From Formosa undariae (GTDB taxonomy: Bacteria > Bacteroidota > Bacteroidia > Flavobacteriales > Flavobacteriaceae), in contig NZ_JBHMEZ010000003.1 of assembly GCF_042427615.1 (NCBI RefSeq), forward strand, positions 186,001-250,000: a DNA stretch of 64,000 nt, read 5' to 3'. The translations under genes were made by a program, and so were the position numbers. Shown in pieces: positions 1 to 7,495 of the stretch. The notes under the pieces were generated by a model. It worked only from the letters and a program-made list of their open reading frames with translations, was not told the origin of the DNA and did no database searches. How positions within the stretch are numbered: the stretch's first letter is position 1; each line of letters opens with the position of its first letter.

Positions 1-225
1 CCCTGAAAACAAAATAAAATTTAGTGATACGACCCCTATAAACTGAGCGATTTTGGGATCGTTAAACAGAATTCCACCAACACCTTCGGATCCTGCTAAC
101 ATTCCAATAGACAAGAATAGTATTAAAGTAGGTACACCAAATTTATAAGATGTTTTTCCAACCACAATACTTATAAAAAGTAAAAAGGAACCGATTAAAA
201 GTATGTTTTCAATAGTTAAATTCAT
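1..225 (-). CDS. Potassium/proton antiporter, N-terminal fragment
   Basis: Partial gene running off the left edge; only the first 75 codons are present, starting at ATG (complement of 223-225). The translation is strongly hydrophobic, with membrane segments at about residues 6-23 and 31-46, and contains the segments KTSYKFGVPTLI and GMLAGSEGVGGI. These are characteristic of the N-terminus of the NhaP2/CvrA-type K+/H+ antiporters of the CPA1 superfamily, inner-membrane exchangers for cation and pH homeostasis. The C-terminal regulatory part cannot be seen. Family assignment rests on the N-terminal motif alone, but this stretch is distinctive. Confidence 0.8.
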   Translation of the reverse strand, partial: MNLTIENILLIGSFLLFISIVVGKTSYKFGVPTLILFLSIGMLAGSEGVGGILFNDPKIAQFIGVVSLNFILFSG

Positions 226-251
226 GCTTTGCTTTGTTAAATCTATCGAAA

Positions 252-259
252 CAAATTTA
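252..259 (-). promoter_or_regulatory. Candidate -7 box for the antiporter gene
   Basis: On the minus strand this reads TAAATTTG, matching the Bacteroidota -7 consensus TAnnTTTG, 26 bases upstream of the antiporter ATG. No clear TTG at the -33 spacing is visible. Confidence 0.4.
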
Positions 260-589
260 GTTTATTTATTTAGTAGGGCTAAAATAAATCCGTAAACATT
301 TCAAAGAATTCACTCTTATTTCGAAATAAATTTAAATCCACCGATTACTTTAGAATCTAACAAAATTAACATCCTTTCTTTTGATATAAAGATTATTAAC
401 TCTGGTAATACCTTTTGTAGTATTTAATGAAACCACACACCTTTTAAACCAAAATAACAGACTTAAACTCTAAAGAAATCTTTATGTCTTTTAATTGTTT
501 TTTCTTTATGCTTTTCTTTATTGGAGATACTCTTGTACCTTTTATAATACGTATATTAATAAATAAACCAGAACGCAAAAAACAAGCAT

Positions 590-636
590 AAAAAAACACA
601 CAAACCAGAACGTATAAAATGCTTTTGGCTTGTGCG
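590..636 (-). terminator. Rho-independent terminator of the PLP-enzyme gene
   Basis: Read on the minus strand, an 11-base arm (CGCACAAGCCA) pairs with TGGTTTGTGTG, including two G-U pairs, across an 18-base loop, followed directly by seven T. It lies 27 bases beyond the stop of the minus-strand gene. Confidence 0.7.
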
Positions 637-663
637 TTTTGAGGTTTTTATAACCCAATTACC

Positions 664-2736
664 CTAATCCAATAAATCAGGCGTATTAAGTATTAATTCA
701 ATTTTTCTTATTATAACAATAACTTGATTCATTTGCGCTTCAATATTTCTAAAATAGATGCTTATATCTCTATTTACCCAACTTTCTGAAATGACTCTTG
801 CACCTAAGCTAATTCTAAGAATGGCACTTTGAAGATCGTTACCATATTTTACATTTACAGCTTGCCCAATATGGCATCTTTGAGCCGCTAATCTAACCGT
901 TTCTAATGGATAGCCTTCAAACAGTTCTGAAATGTCGGAGTTTAATAATTTATAGAGTTTTTTCACATTATCTACAGACAATGCTTCGTTATCTTTTATA
1001 ATGAAGAACGGAAAAATGGTACGTATATTTCTAATTCCGAATTCATGCACTGTAGTACTATCCGTTTTAGTTAAATCGGTATAAAGTTGTTCCAAAAATG
1101 GAGCATCTTTTATAGAATCTTCAATAAAATTACAGAACATTTCGATTCCTAAATTACGATATAAAATGGGTGTCTTATAATATCTATCCATTTCTACTAT
1201 GGCCGCATTCCAACGCATATAAGAGCCATAATTAAAACCAACTGATAAATTTTTAGAGCACGTCCAAGCCGCTGGCCAATCTGAACGATTATAATATTGG
1301 TTTAAGCTAGAAGGCAATGGTGTTTTCGCAGATTCAATTTGTTTACCAATACGTTCTGGAATAATTAATGCACCGGCATATGGAGGGCCTGTAAAATATT
1401 TACTTCCTGTAATTGAAACTATATAATCTTTGTTTAAATAATTTTGAATATCAGTAGGATCTAATCGCAGTTGCGCAGCATCTACAACAATTTGTAAAGA
1501 TAGATCTTCTGCTTCACTTAACTTTTGCATCATATCTTCACTAGGCGATTGATATCCTAATTTTGAATGATCCATTACATGTAATACAATCTGTTTGCCT
1601 TGTTTATTGGTTTCTAAGATTACATCAAGAATCTCTGCATCCAATTGATCTGCAGATTTTAGCTTCCCACTTTCATCTCTAAACGGGATTTTAATGATAT
1701 CGACAGGTCTAAAGCCGTCAATTTTATCGCCCTTTTTAACTGGAAAATTTAGTGCTGTTGTGTTCTCAAAATGACATCCATTTAAAGCACCTGCCACGCC
1801 ACTTCCTGTTTCATCTGATGCGATTAAAACATGTGTAATTTCTTTTTCAGTTATAATTTGAGTAATAGCTGCTACCTGAAGAGAAGAATCTGTACCAGAT
1901 GGTGAAAAGATAATTTGGCATTCATCATTTAATTCAAACAGGTTTTTAAGATTGTTCTTTAAAGATTCGGCATATGACATTGTGGTGTCTTTAAAACCAT
2001 TTTTTAAACTATCCTTAATTAAGATACTTCTAACTTTGGCCGCCTTATCGAAAGCATAATTTGAAACACTCGTCGCTGTAGAAGATGCAAAGGTAAAAGC
2101 ATCAGGTCGTGGGAATGGGCGGCACCCATATTTATTTAGTAAATCAATTTCGTCTATATTTAATCTAAGATCTCCACCAGACATTAATAAATACTCTGTG
2201 GGCTTAGCTAGATTTTCTACTATAGGTTTCCAAGAGTCTTGAAATACTTTATTAGCGTTATTTATACCATGAAAACCTTGCAATTCTCCATTAGCTAAAA
2301 GCGATTCCGGACTTGAATCGGCATCATTTTTTATAAAATCTATTAACGTATAACCTATATTATCTAGCTTCTCTTTATCTTCTTTTGGTAACAATTGATA
2401 GAAGATTCTAGCCACTTCAAAAGCTGCGATATCACATAACACCGTATCTTCTTCTTTATCGTTTAACGCCTTATACCAAAGTTGCCACTCTATACCATAT
2501 CTTAAATATACCAAAGCTAGCACCGGTTTTCTTAAATATAACGAACCAATTACAATAGCCTTATTTGGTATAATTTTAAATATTCTAGGTTCCTTTTCGG
2601 ATGTAATAATGTGTATGTTATTAAGTTTAGGAACCGTATTAAAACGTTTTAAAACGTGAACAAGATCATTTACATTCTCTTTTTCAAATAAATGAGTTCT
2701 TTTATATTGATCCTCAATAGGTAAATTATTCAGCAT
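664..2736 (-). CDS. PLP-dependent fold-type I enzyme with long N-terminal extension
   Basis: 690 residues. The C-terminal two thirds (about 200-600) look like the class V aminotransferase / fold-type I PLP fold. SPSGTDSSLQ at 279-288 is a phosphate/cofactor-binding loop; VVDAAQLR places Asp419 where the residue contacting the pyridine nitrogen is expected; and ITGSKYFTGPP puts Lys446 where the Schiff-base lysine is expected. Residues 1-180 have no family I recognise. The gene is monocistronic, followed by its own terminator, with a 109-base gap upstream to the DUF134 gene on the same strand. Reaction and substrate are unknown; cysteine-desulfurase-like, decarboxylase-like and aminotransferase activities are all possible. 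No signal peptide, so probably cytoplasmic. Confidence 0.65.
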   Translation of the reverse strand: MLNNLPIEDQYKRTHLFEKENVNDLVHVLKRFNTVPKLNNIHIITSEKEPRIFKIIPNKAIVIGSLYLRKPVLALVYLRYGIEWQLWYKALNDKEEDTVLCDIAAFEVARIFYQLLPKEDKEKLDNIGYTLIDFIKNDADSSPESLLANGELQGFHGINNANKVFQDSWKPIVENLAKPTEYLLMSGGDLRLNIDEIDLLNKYGCRPFPRPDAFTFASSTATSVSNYAFDKAAKVRSILIKDSLKNGFKDTTMSYAESLKNNLKNLFELNDECQIIFSPSGTDSSLQVAAITQIITEKEITHVLIASDETGSGVAGALNGCHFENTTALNFPVKKGDKIDGFRPVDIIKIPFRDESGKLKSADQLDAEILDVILETNKQGKQIVLHVMDHSKLGYQSPSEDMMQKLSEAEDLSLQIVVDAAQLRLDPTDIQNYLNKDYIVSITGSKYFTGPPYAGALIIPERIGKQIESAKTPLPSSLNQYYNRSDWPAAWTCSKNLSVGFNYGSYMRWNAAIVEMDRYYKTPILYRNLGIEMFCNFIEDSIKDAPFLEQLYTDLTKTDSTTVHEFGIRNIRTIFPFFIIKDNEALSVDNVKKLYKLLNSDISELFEGYPLETVRLAAQRCHIGQAVNVKYGNDLQSAILRISLGARVISESWVNRDISIYFRNIEAQMNQVIVIIRKIELILNTPDLLD

Positions 2737-2845
2737 AGGTAGTTAAATTAAAAACGCTCCTAAGAACGGTATCTTCAATGACAATTTTTTACAAAGTAAA
2801 TAATCAGTTAATTATTAATATTTTTTAACCTTATTTAAATAAGGT

Positions 2846-3235
2846 TTATTCGTCTCTCTTACAAAGTTTACAATTCTTACATATGGCGCCTTTTTCAGTA
2901 TGAGTAATGCTTCCAAAACATCTATCACATTTACAAGCTACCGAATTGAATTCGTATTCACCACCCTCAAATATAATAGACTTTCCTTCAACGAACGCCC
3001 GACCTATTTTTTTTAACGCAGAATTATAAATTCTAGTCAGTGTAGGTCTCGAAACTTCCATCTTAATTGATGCATCACCTTGTGAGAGATCATCATGAAT
3101 AACTAATTTTATGGTTTCGTATTCCTCATATTCCATTAAAACATGCTCATTATCGTTTCCAAGCATTCCAAAAGGCTTAAAGCCCTTCATTCTTGGAGGA
3201 GCATCGACTTTTCTCTTTTTTCTTCGACGTGGCAT
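2846..3235 (-). CDS. DUF134 (UPF0251) family DNA-binding protein
   Basis: 129 residues. It starts with a very basic segment (PRRRKKRK), then the DUF134 core. Residues about 38-78 (MEYEEYETIKLV ... SRPTLTRIYNSALKKIG) form a predicted sigma-70 region 4-like helix-turn-helix. The C-terminus carries paired cysteines (CKCDRC and CKNCKLC), probably a metal-binding ribbon. DUF134 proteins are predicted transcriptional regulators of unknown target. A 16-base palindrome sits between its own -33 and -7 elements (3260-3275), which suggests autoregulation. Start ATG chosen because it directly precedes the basic N-terminus usual for the family. Confidence 0.85.
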   Translation of the reverse strand: MPRRRKKRKVDAPPRMKGFKPFGMLGNDNEHVLMEYEEYETIKLVIHDDLSQGDASIKMEVSRPTLTRIYNSALKKIGRAFVEGKSIIFEGGEYEFNSVACKCDRCFGSITHTEKGAICKNCKLCKRDE

Positions 3236-3251
3236 TTATTTAAAATTTGGG

Positions 3252-3280
3252 CAAAAATAATGAACTTGCGTTCATATCAA
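3252..3280 (-). promoter_or_regulatory. Promoter of the DUF134 gene
   Basis: On the minus strand TTG (complement of 3278-3280), an 18-base spacer and TATTTTTG (complement of 3252-3259) match the Bacteroidota -33/-7 promoter pattern TTG-N19-TAnnTTTG. The gene starts 16 bases downstream. Confidence 0.65.
3260..3275. promoter_or_regulatory. Palindromic operator candidate in the DUF134 promoter spacer
   Basis: ATGAAC-TTGC-GTTCAT, perfect 6-base arms, lies exactly between the -33 and -7 elements of the DUF134 promoter, where a bound protein would block RNA polymerase. The natural candidate ligand is the helix-turn-helix protein encoded downstream; that link is inferred. Confidence 0.5.
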
Positions 3281-3670
3281 AACAATTATTCTAATAAAAT
3301 TTAAAAGGATATCAATATATTTTAATGTATAACTTGGCACATCATTCTAATTTTCGCGCAATCTCCCTTAAAATCAATCACATGCATAATTTTATTTACA
3401 TTTATTTTCAACTGAAAAACAATTTATATAATTTGCTTGATAAGAACAGACTTATAGCATGATCGTAATTTCTCCAAAAAGTTAAAACTAGATTTATAAA
3501 ACCATTGATTAACTTAAATCCTAAAAATGAAAATAAATTGACTGCTTTAAAACCGATAGTTCCTTAATTATAAATATTTGTTTTTTTTTATCTTTATAGT
3601 GAGTTAGGAATGAAGCATTATTATGACTATTAAACCTACACTCTAATCATAAAAATTAAAATCTCGATTT

Positions 3671-4591
3671 ATGAATACTAAAATCATCTTACTTTTCGCC
3701 ATTCTATTTTCATTCTTAGCTTGCGAATCTGTACAAAAAAGCGAGACTAATACCGAAACTGTTATCCCTAACAAAAAAGAGAAGCCCAAACAACATGATT
3801 TTAATTCGTATTGGTTTTCTGGTAAAGCAGAAATTAGTAGTTACGATGTAAAACAATCTAGATATGGTGAAATGCGAGATGCAGAGGTGGTTTTAGTTTT
3901 TGTAACAGAACCTTTTTCATTAAGCAAGCAAGTTAAATTAGATCGTCCGAAAACTGCTGGGGAAGATATGATTTCTGTTATGAAACTTAACAATGTCCGA
4001 AAATTTAATACAGGTATTTACGATTATTCAATACTCACATCTACCTTTACCCCTATCAATTCTAAAAAACATCCTCTAACATTAAAATCGACCACTAGCA
4101 TTCAGGAATGGTGCGGCCAAACTTATACGCAACTGAATCTAGATGGGAATAACTACCAATTTAAACAATTCTCTTATTTTGAATCTGATGGAGATGAAGA
4201 AAAAATAGTACCTGCCGTGCTATTAGAAGAAGATCTTATGACACGCATTCGGATTAATAACGGAGAACTGACGCTAGGTGAAATGACATTAATGCCTTCG
4301 ACCATTTACAGTCGTTTTTCACATAAAACCATGCAAGCTGAAAAAGCGATGATTAACAAAGCAACTTTTAATAACACCATACAATATACTATTTCATATG
4401 TAAATATAGATCGCACATTAACAATTGATGTAGAAAATTCATTTCCTTATAAAATCATGAAGTGGACAGAAGATAACGGCGATGATTTAATTACTACAGC
4501 AGTATTGAAATCTAGTGTACACGAACCGTATTGGAATCAGAAAAGTGTAGCTGACGAAGCGCAACGCGATATTCTTAAATTAGTAAAATAA
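3671..4591 (+). CDS. Lipoprotein of unknown function (Bacteroidota, often labelled Maf-like)
   Basis: 306 residues with a lipoprotein signal: hydrophobic residues 5-17 followed by LACES, so Cys18 would be lipidated. The body contains SYWFSGKAEISSYD, repeated mentions of acidic/polar strand-like segments and WCGQTYTQLN near the middle. I recall closely similar flavobacterial proteins carrying the label septum formation inhibitor Maf, but none of the Maf nucleotide pyrophosphatase motifs are present, so that name should not be propagated. Monocistronic. Probably an outer-membrane or periplasmic lipoprotein; function not known. Confidence 0.65.
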   Translation: MNTKIILLFAILFSFLACESVQKSETNTETVIPNKKEKPKQHDFNSYWFSGKAEISSYDVKQSRYGEMRDAEVVLVFVTEPFSLSKQVKLDRPKTAGEDMISVMKLNNVRKFNTGIYDYSILTSTFTPINSKKHPLTLKSTTSIQEWCGQTYTQLNLDGNNYQFKQFSYFESDGDEEKIVPAVLLEEDLMTRIRINNGELTLGEMTLMPSTIYSRFSHKTMQAEKAMINKATFNNTIQYTISYVNIDRTLTIDVENSFPYKIMKWTEDNGDDLITTAVLKSSVHEPYWNQKSVADEAQRDILKLVK

Positions 4592-5110
4592 AGCATAATC
4601 TATAATTGAAGGAATCTATTTCTGGCTTAAACAACTAATAAGAAATTACTAGGATAAAGCTGAAACACGATTATTTAAGGTAAATTATATTCTATTAATA
4701 ATATATAATCTACCTTAAACAGGTCACCTAATTATTTTATAATCTTCTGTATTTTCTATAGTAAGTCTATCTGGCTATGAACAATCCTCCAACACTAAAT
4801 ATCAAAGTTTCAGGTTTTAGTTTTTATCATTCCGATTGAAACATTTCTAATGCTCTACAGCGGAATATCAATTCCGAATCATTAGAATAAACAACTAAAC
4901 CTTTCATTAGATCTTTCATTTTTTTCTAAAAAAACAGCTTTTATAAATTAGTCAAATCCTATTGGCTGAATATAAACACCCGTTTACTTAAAAGTTTACC
5001 GCTTTAATTGATTGTATTAATATTATATCTGGGTAATCCTTAGTTTTATCCCACAAATTGAAATTATTTAAAAAGAATCGATTAACACACAAGAAAAAAA
5101 CACCTAAAAA
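4592..5110. other. Intergenic region with two inverted repeats
   Basis: 519 bases without a convincing ORF. It contains a long imperfect hairpin at 4674-4719 (outer arms TTTAAGGTA / TACCTTAAA, inner arms AT-rich), which may end the upstream lipoprotein transcript although no T run follows. A small hairpin CGGAAT-ATCA-ATTCCG lies at 4861-4874. No promoter for the YHYH operon could be assigned. Confidence 0.5.
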
Positions 5111-5893
5111 ATGAAAAAAACATTCAGAACATTAATATTCACAACATTGGCTATCTCATTATTTATGGGATGCTCAAGTGACGAGTCGAGTTCAACTAGC
5201 GACTCGAGCTCTACAGACGACCCTACAAATCAGGACGATGATGATGGTGATACCGTAACAGAACTACACGCAGCATTCGCTGCATTTAATACAGAAGCAA
5301 CCACTATTTATTTAGACGGGTCGAAAGTGGTTATAGAAACTACAGGCTTACCAGATCACGAAAGCGTATACTGGGGAGAAGGAAATTCGTTATACAGAGA
5401 AGAATCTGACGTAGCCACAACCCCATCAATTATGTCTAGTAACAATAATGCAGTGACAATTTCCGTAGACGCTACACCTGATTTAACTGGAAATACAGTA
5501 GATACAGAATTAAATACCATAGGTATTGCAGTAAGTGGGGCTTCAATCTTTAACGACCAAGAAGGTGCTGGAGATTTAGATCAAGCTGCTGCAAGTTTAG
5601 ACTGGACAGGAGCACATATTGGTCCTGGTGTATATCACTATCATCTAGAACCAGTTGCATTTACAGACGACGACAATAGCTTGGCTGGAATCTTGTTAGA
5701 TGGTGTGTTTTTATACGGTAGAAAATGTTTTTCTACAGGAACTTACCCTACAGATTTAGATGCCTCTGGCGGACATACTTCTACAACACAATATACCGAT
5801 GGCGCAGAAGAGTACCATTATCATATAATAAACGAAATATATTCTACTACAGGATCTTATTTAGCATTTGCTGGTCCTTTTCAAGGTTATTAA
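5111..5893 (+). CDS. YHYH-domain lipoprotein
   Basis: 260 residues. Lipobox FMGC places the lipid-modified Cys at residue 21, followed by a Ser/Asp-rich linker (about 22-48). The domain shows GVYHYHLEPVAF and a second EYHYHII near the C-terminus, with LDGVFLYGRKC between them; these are the hallmarks of the YHYH family, whose function is unknown but whose clustered His suggest metal binding. It is the first gene of an operon with the MORN-repeat lipoprotein (3-base gap) and a SCO1-like protein, so a role in copper or other metal handling at the cell envelope is a reasonable inference. Confidence 0.85.
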   Translation: MKKTFRTLIFTTLAISLFMGCSSDESSSTSDSSSTDDPTNQDDDDGDTVTELHAAFAAFNTEATTIYLDGSKVVIETTGLPDHESVYWGEGNSLYREESDVATTPSIMSSNNNAVTISVDATPDLTGNTVDTELNTIGIAVSGASIFNDQEGAGDLDQAAASLDWTGAHIGPGVYHYHLEPVAFTDDDNSLAGILLDGVFLYGRKCFSTGTYPTDLDASGGHTSTTQYTDGAEEYHYHIINEIYSTTGSYLAFAGPFQGY

Positions 5894-5896
5894 TTC

Positions 5897-6508
5897 ATGA
5901 AAACACGATATCTCATAGCTTTTTTCTCTTTACTTTTTCTTATCGGCTGTCATACAAAGACGGCTGAAAAAAGAGAGGTTGCTACAGAAGCTCCCTTAGA
6001 AATTAACAATCTTGAGGTATTAAAAGCAGACTTGGTTTTAAATCAGCTTGAAGGCCGATGGTACTATAAAGACAAACCGTATTTTGGCTACTCCGTAACT
6101 TATCACGCTAACGATACTCTGGCAGAACGCATAGGTTTTGTTAACGGAAAAAGAGAAGGTTTAGCCAGAAGATGGTCGGATAAAGGGATACTTCGTGTAG
6201 AATTATATTACAAAAACAACCGTTTAAATGGCGCATATAAAACATGGTGGGACAACACTGTTTTATCTTCGCAAACCTATTACGAAAATGGCGTAAAACA
6301 AGGGTTTGAAAAAGAATGGTATCCTACAGGGCAATTGGCAAAACATAGACAACTTGTTAATGGGAAAGAAAACGGTTTACAGAAAGCATGGTTAAAAAAC
6401 GGAACCTTATATGTAAATTATGAAGCCAAAAACGGACGTATTTTTGGTATGAAAAGAGCAAATTCATGTTATACACTAGAAAATGAAGTTATTAAAAGAG
6501 ATAAATAA
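5897..6508 (+). CDS. MORN-repeat lipoprotein (YwqK-like)
   Basis: 203 residues. The signal ends in LIGCH (Cys18 lipobox). Residues about 60-185 contain four or five MORN-variant repeats of the form nGxxxGxxxxWxxxGxLxxxxxY (for example NGKREGLARRWSDKG and NGVKQGFEKEWYPTG). Databases name such proteins YwqK family antitoxins, but here no toxin neighbour is present and the protein is exported, so the toxin-antitoxin label is not supported. It starts 3 bases after the YHYH gene and overlaps the SCO1-like gene by 26 bases, indicating translational coupling. Confidence 0.8.
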   Translation: MKTRYLIAFFSLLFLIGCHTKTAEKREVATEAPLEINNLEVLKADLVLNQLEGRWYYKDKPYFGYSVTYHANDTLAERIGFVNGKREGLARRWSDKGILRVELYYKNNRLNGAYKTWWDNTVLSSQTYYENGVKQGFEKEWYPTGQLAKHRQLVNGKENGLQKAWLKNGTLYVNYEAKNGRIFGMKRANSCYTLENEVIKRDK

Positions 6509-7181
6509 ATATAGCCCATTATTAATTATACTACTTGTACTAAGTACCAGTTGTAAAAATGAGCAAAAAAAGGAAGATATTATAACTGTTGAAACAAGCA
6601 GAGTTGATTATCTGCCATATTACGAAGACGAGTCTTTTACACCGAATTGGATCACTCCTGGCTCTGAAGAGGAAAAAGCATTTCATAAGATTCCTGATTT
6701 TAAATTAGTGAATCAATTAGGAGATACTATTTCTCAAAACACTTTTAAGGATAAAATATATGTCACCGATTTTTTCTTTACCATTTGCCCTGGAATTTGT
6801 CCGCAATTGGCCGAAAGCATGCTAAAAGTTCAAGGTGAATTTATAGACGACCCTGAGGTCCTTATGCTATCTCATTCTGTAATGCCTACAAAAGATTCTG
6901 TTCCCGTATTAAAGGAATATGCAAAATCTCATGATGTTATCGATAACAAATGGCACTTAGCAACGGGTGATAAAAAAGAAATTTACGATCTAGGTAGAAA
7001 TCAGTATTTTGTTGAAAACGACTTGGGTGTACCAAAAAGTTTAGACGATTTTCTTCACACCGAAAACTTCTTGCTTATTGATAGAAACAAACATATAAGA
7101 GGTATTTATAATGGCTTAAACAGAGCTTCAATAGCACAACTAATAACAGATATTAAAGCACTTAAAAAAGAACAATTATAG
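6483..7181 (+). CDS. SCO1/SenC family copper-chaperone-like lipoprotein
   Basis: 232 residues. Hydrophobic residues 11-22 followed by STSC give lipid attachment at Cys24. The thioredoxin-like domain carries the SCO copper site: CPGIC (Cys102, Cys106) and a distant His192 in FLHTENF. SCO proteins deliver copper to cytochrome oxidase CuA or act as periplasmic thiol-disulfide reductases. The start ATG lies inside the preceding MORN gene (26-base overlap). Last gene of the YHYH-MORN-SCO operon, followed by a strong terminator at 7295-7338. Confidence 0.9.
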   Translation: MKLLKEINKYSPLLIILLVLSTSCKNEQKKEDIITVETSRVDYLPYYEDESFTPNWITPGSEEEKAFHKIPDFKLVNQLGDTISQNTFKDKIYVTDFFFTICPGICPQLAESMLKVQGEFIDDPEVLMLSHSVMPTKDSVPVLKEYAKSHDVIDNKWHLATGDKKEIYDLGRNQYFVENDLGVPKSLDDFLHTENFLLIDRNKHIRGIYNGLNRASIAQLITDIKALKKEQL

Positions 7182-7294
7182 AAAAGGTTACACCACTTTT
7201 TATATCATTTAAGTAAAGTAATGCTTGATAATTTAAATTATGAAGAACGCTTACACTTTGTATACTTTAATACAATATTAGATAACATTTTGTT

Positions 7295-7338
7295 AAAAAA
7301 GGAAACGCTAAGCTTATAAGCTTAGCGTTTCCTTTTTT
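7295..7338. terminator. Strong, symmetrical terminator after the SCO1 operon
   Basis: A perfect 15-base inverted repeat (GGAAACGCTAAGCTT and its complement) at 7301-7332 with only two central bases, flanked by A6 on the left and T7 on the right. The symmetry would let it work in both directions, but only the plus-strand operon ends here. Confidence 0.85.
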
Positions 7339-7434
7339 TCATTACTAATAAGAAGAAAGCGACAAACTAAATAATATTGAAAGACTAATAAAATCTAAAA
7401 TTTTCTATTTAAGCAATAAGAGTACAATTATTCG

Positions 7435-7442
7435 TAACTTTG
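7435..7442 (+). promoter_or_regulatory. Candidate -7 box for the acyl-CoA synthetase gene
   Basis: TAACTTTG fits TAnnTTTG; no convincing TTG at the -33 position. Confidence 0.35.
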
Positions 7443-7495
7443 TTCACTTTAATTTAGGCAAAATCCTAGGTTAATTTGGAACCAATAACAGTGTA

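Larger units (their letters stand above)
226..663. other. Intergenic region between antiporter and PLP enzyme
   Basis: 438 bases without a convincing gene. It holds the antiporter promoter region near 252-259 and the terminator of the PLP-enzyme gene at 590-636. An 11-base direct repeat (AAACCAGAACG) lies at 565-575 and 602-612; the second copy is within the terminator. Nothing else recognised. Confidence 0.6.
3236..3670. other. Intergenic region between DUF134 gene and lipoprotein
   Basis: 435 bases between divergent genes. The left 45 bases hold the DUF134 promoter and palindrome. The remainder is AT-rich with a run of T near 3585 and no recognisable RNA or ORF; the promoter for the lipoprotein gene was not identified. 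Confidence 0.5.
7182..7495. other. Intergenic region before the acyl-CoA synthetase
   Basis: 314 bases holding the terminator at 7295-7338 and a candidate -7 box TAACTTTG at 7435-7442, 53 bases upstream of the acyl-CoA synthetase start. Nothing else seen. Confidence 0.6.

Noticed and set aside
5725..5967. 80-codon frame spanning the YHYH and MORN genes
   Set aside because: Out-of-frame overlap of two well-supported genes; composition not protein-like.
5897..6508. Toxin-antitoxin system (YwqK antitoxin label)
   Set aside because: The protein is an exported MORN-repeat lipoprotein in a SCO1 operon; no toxin gene is nearby.
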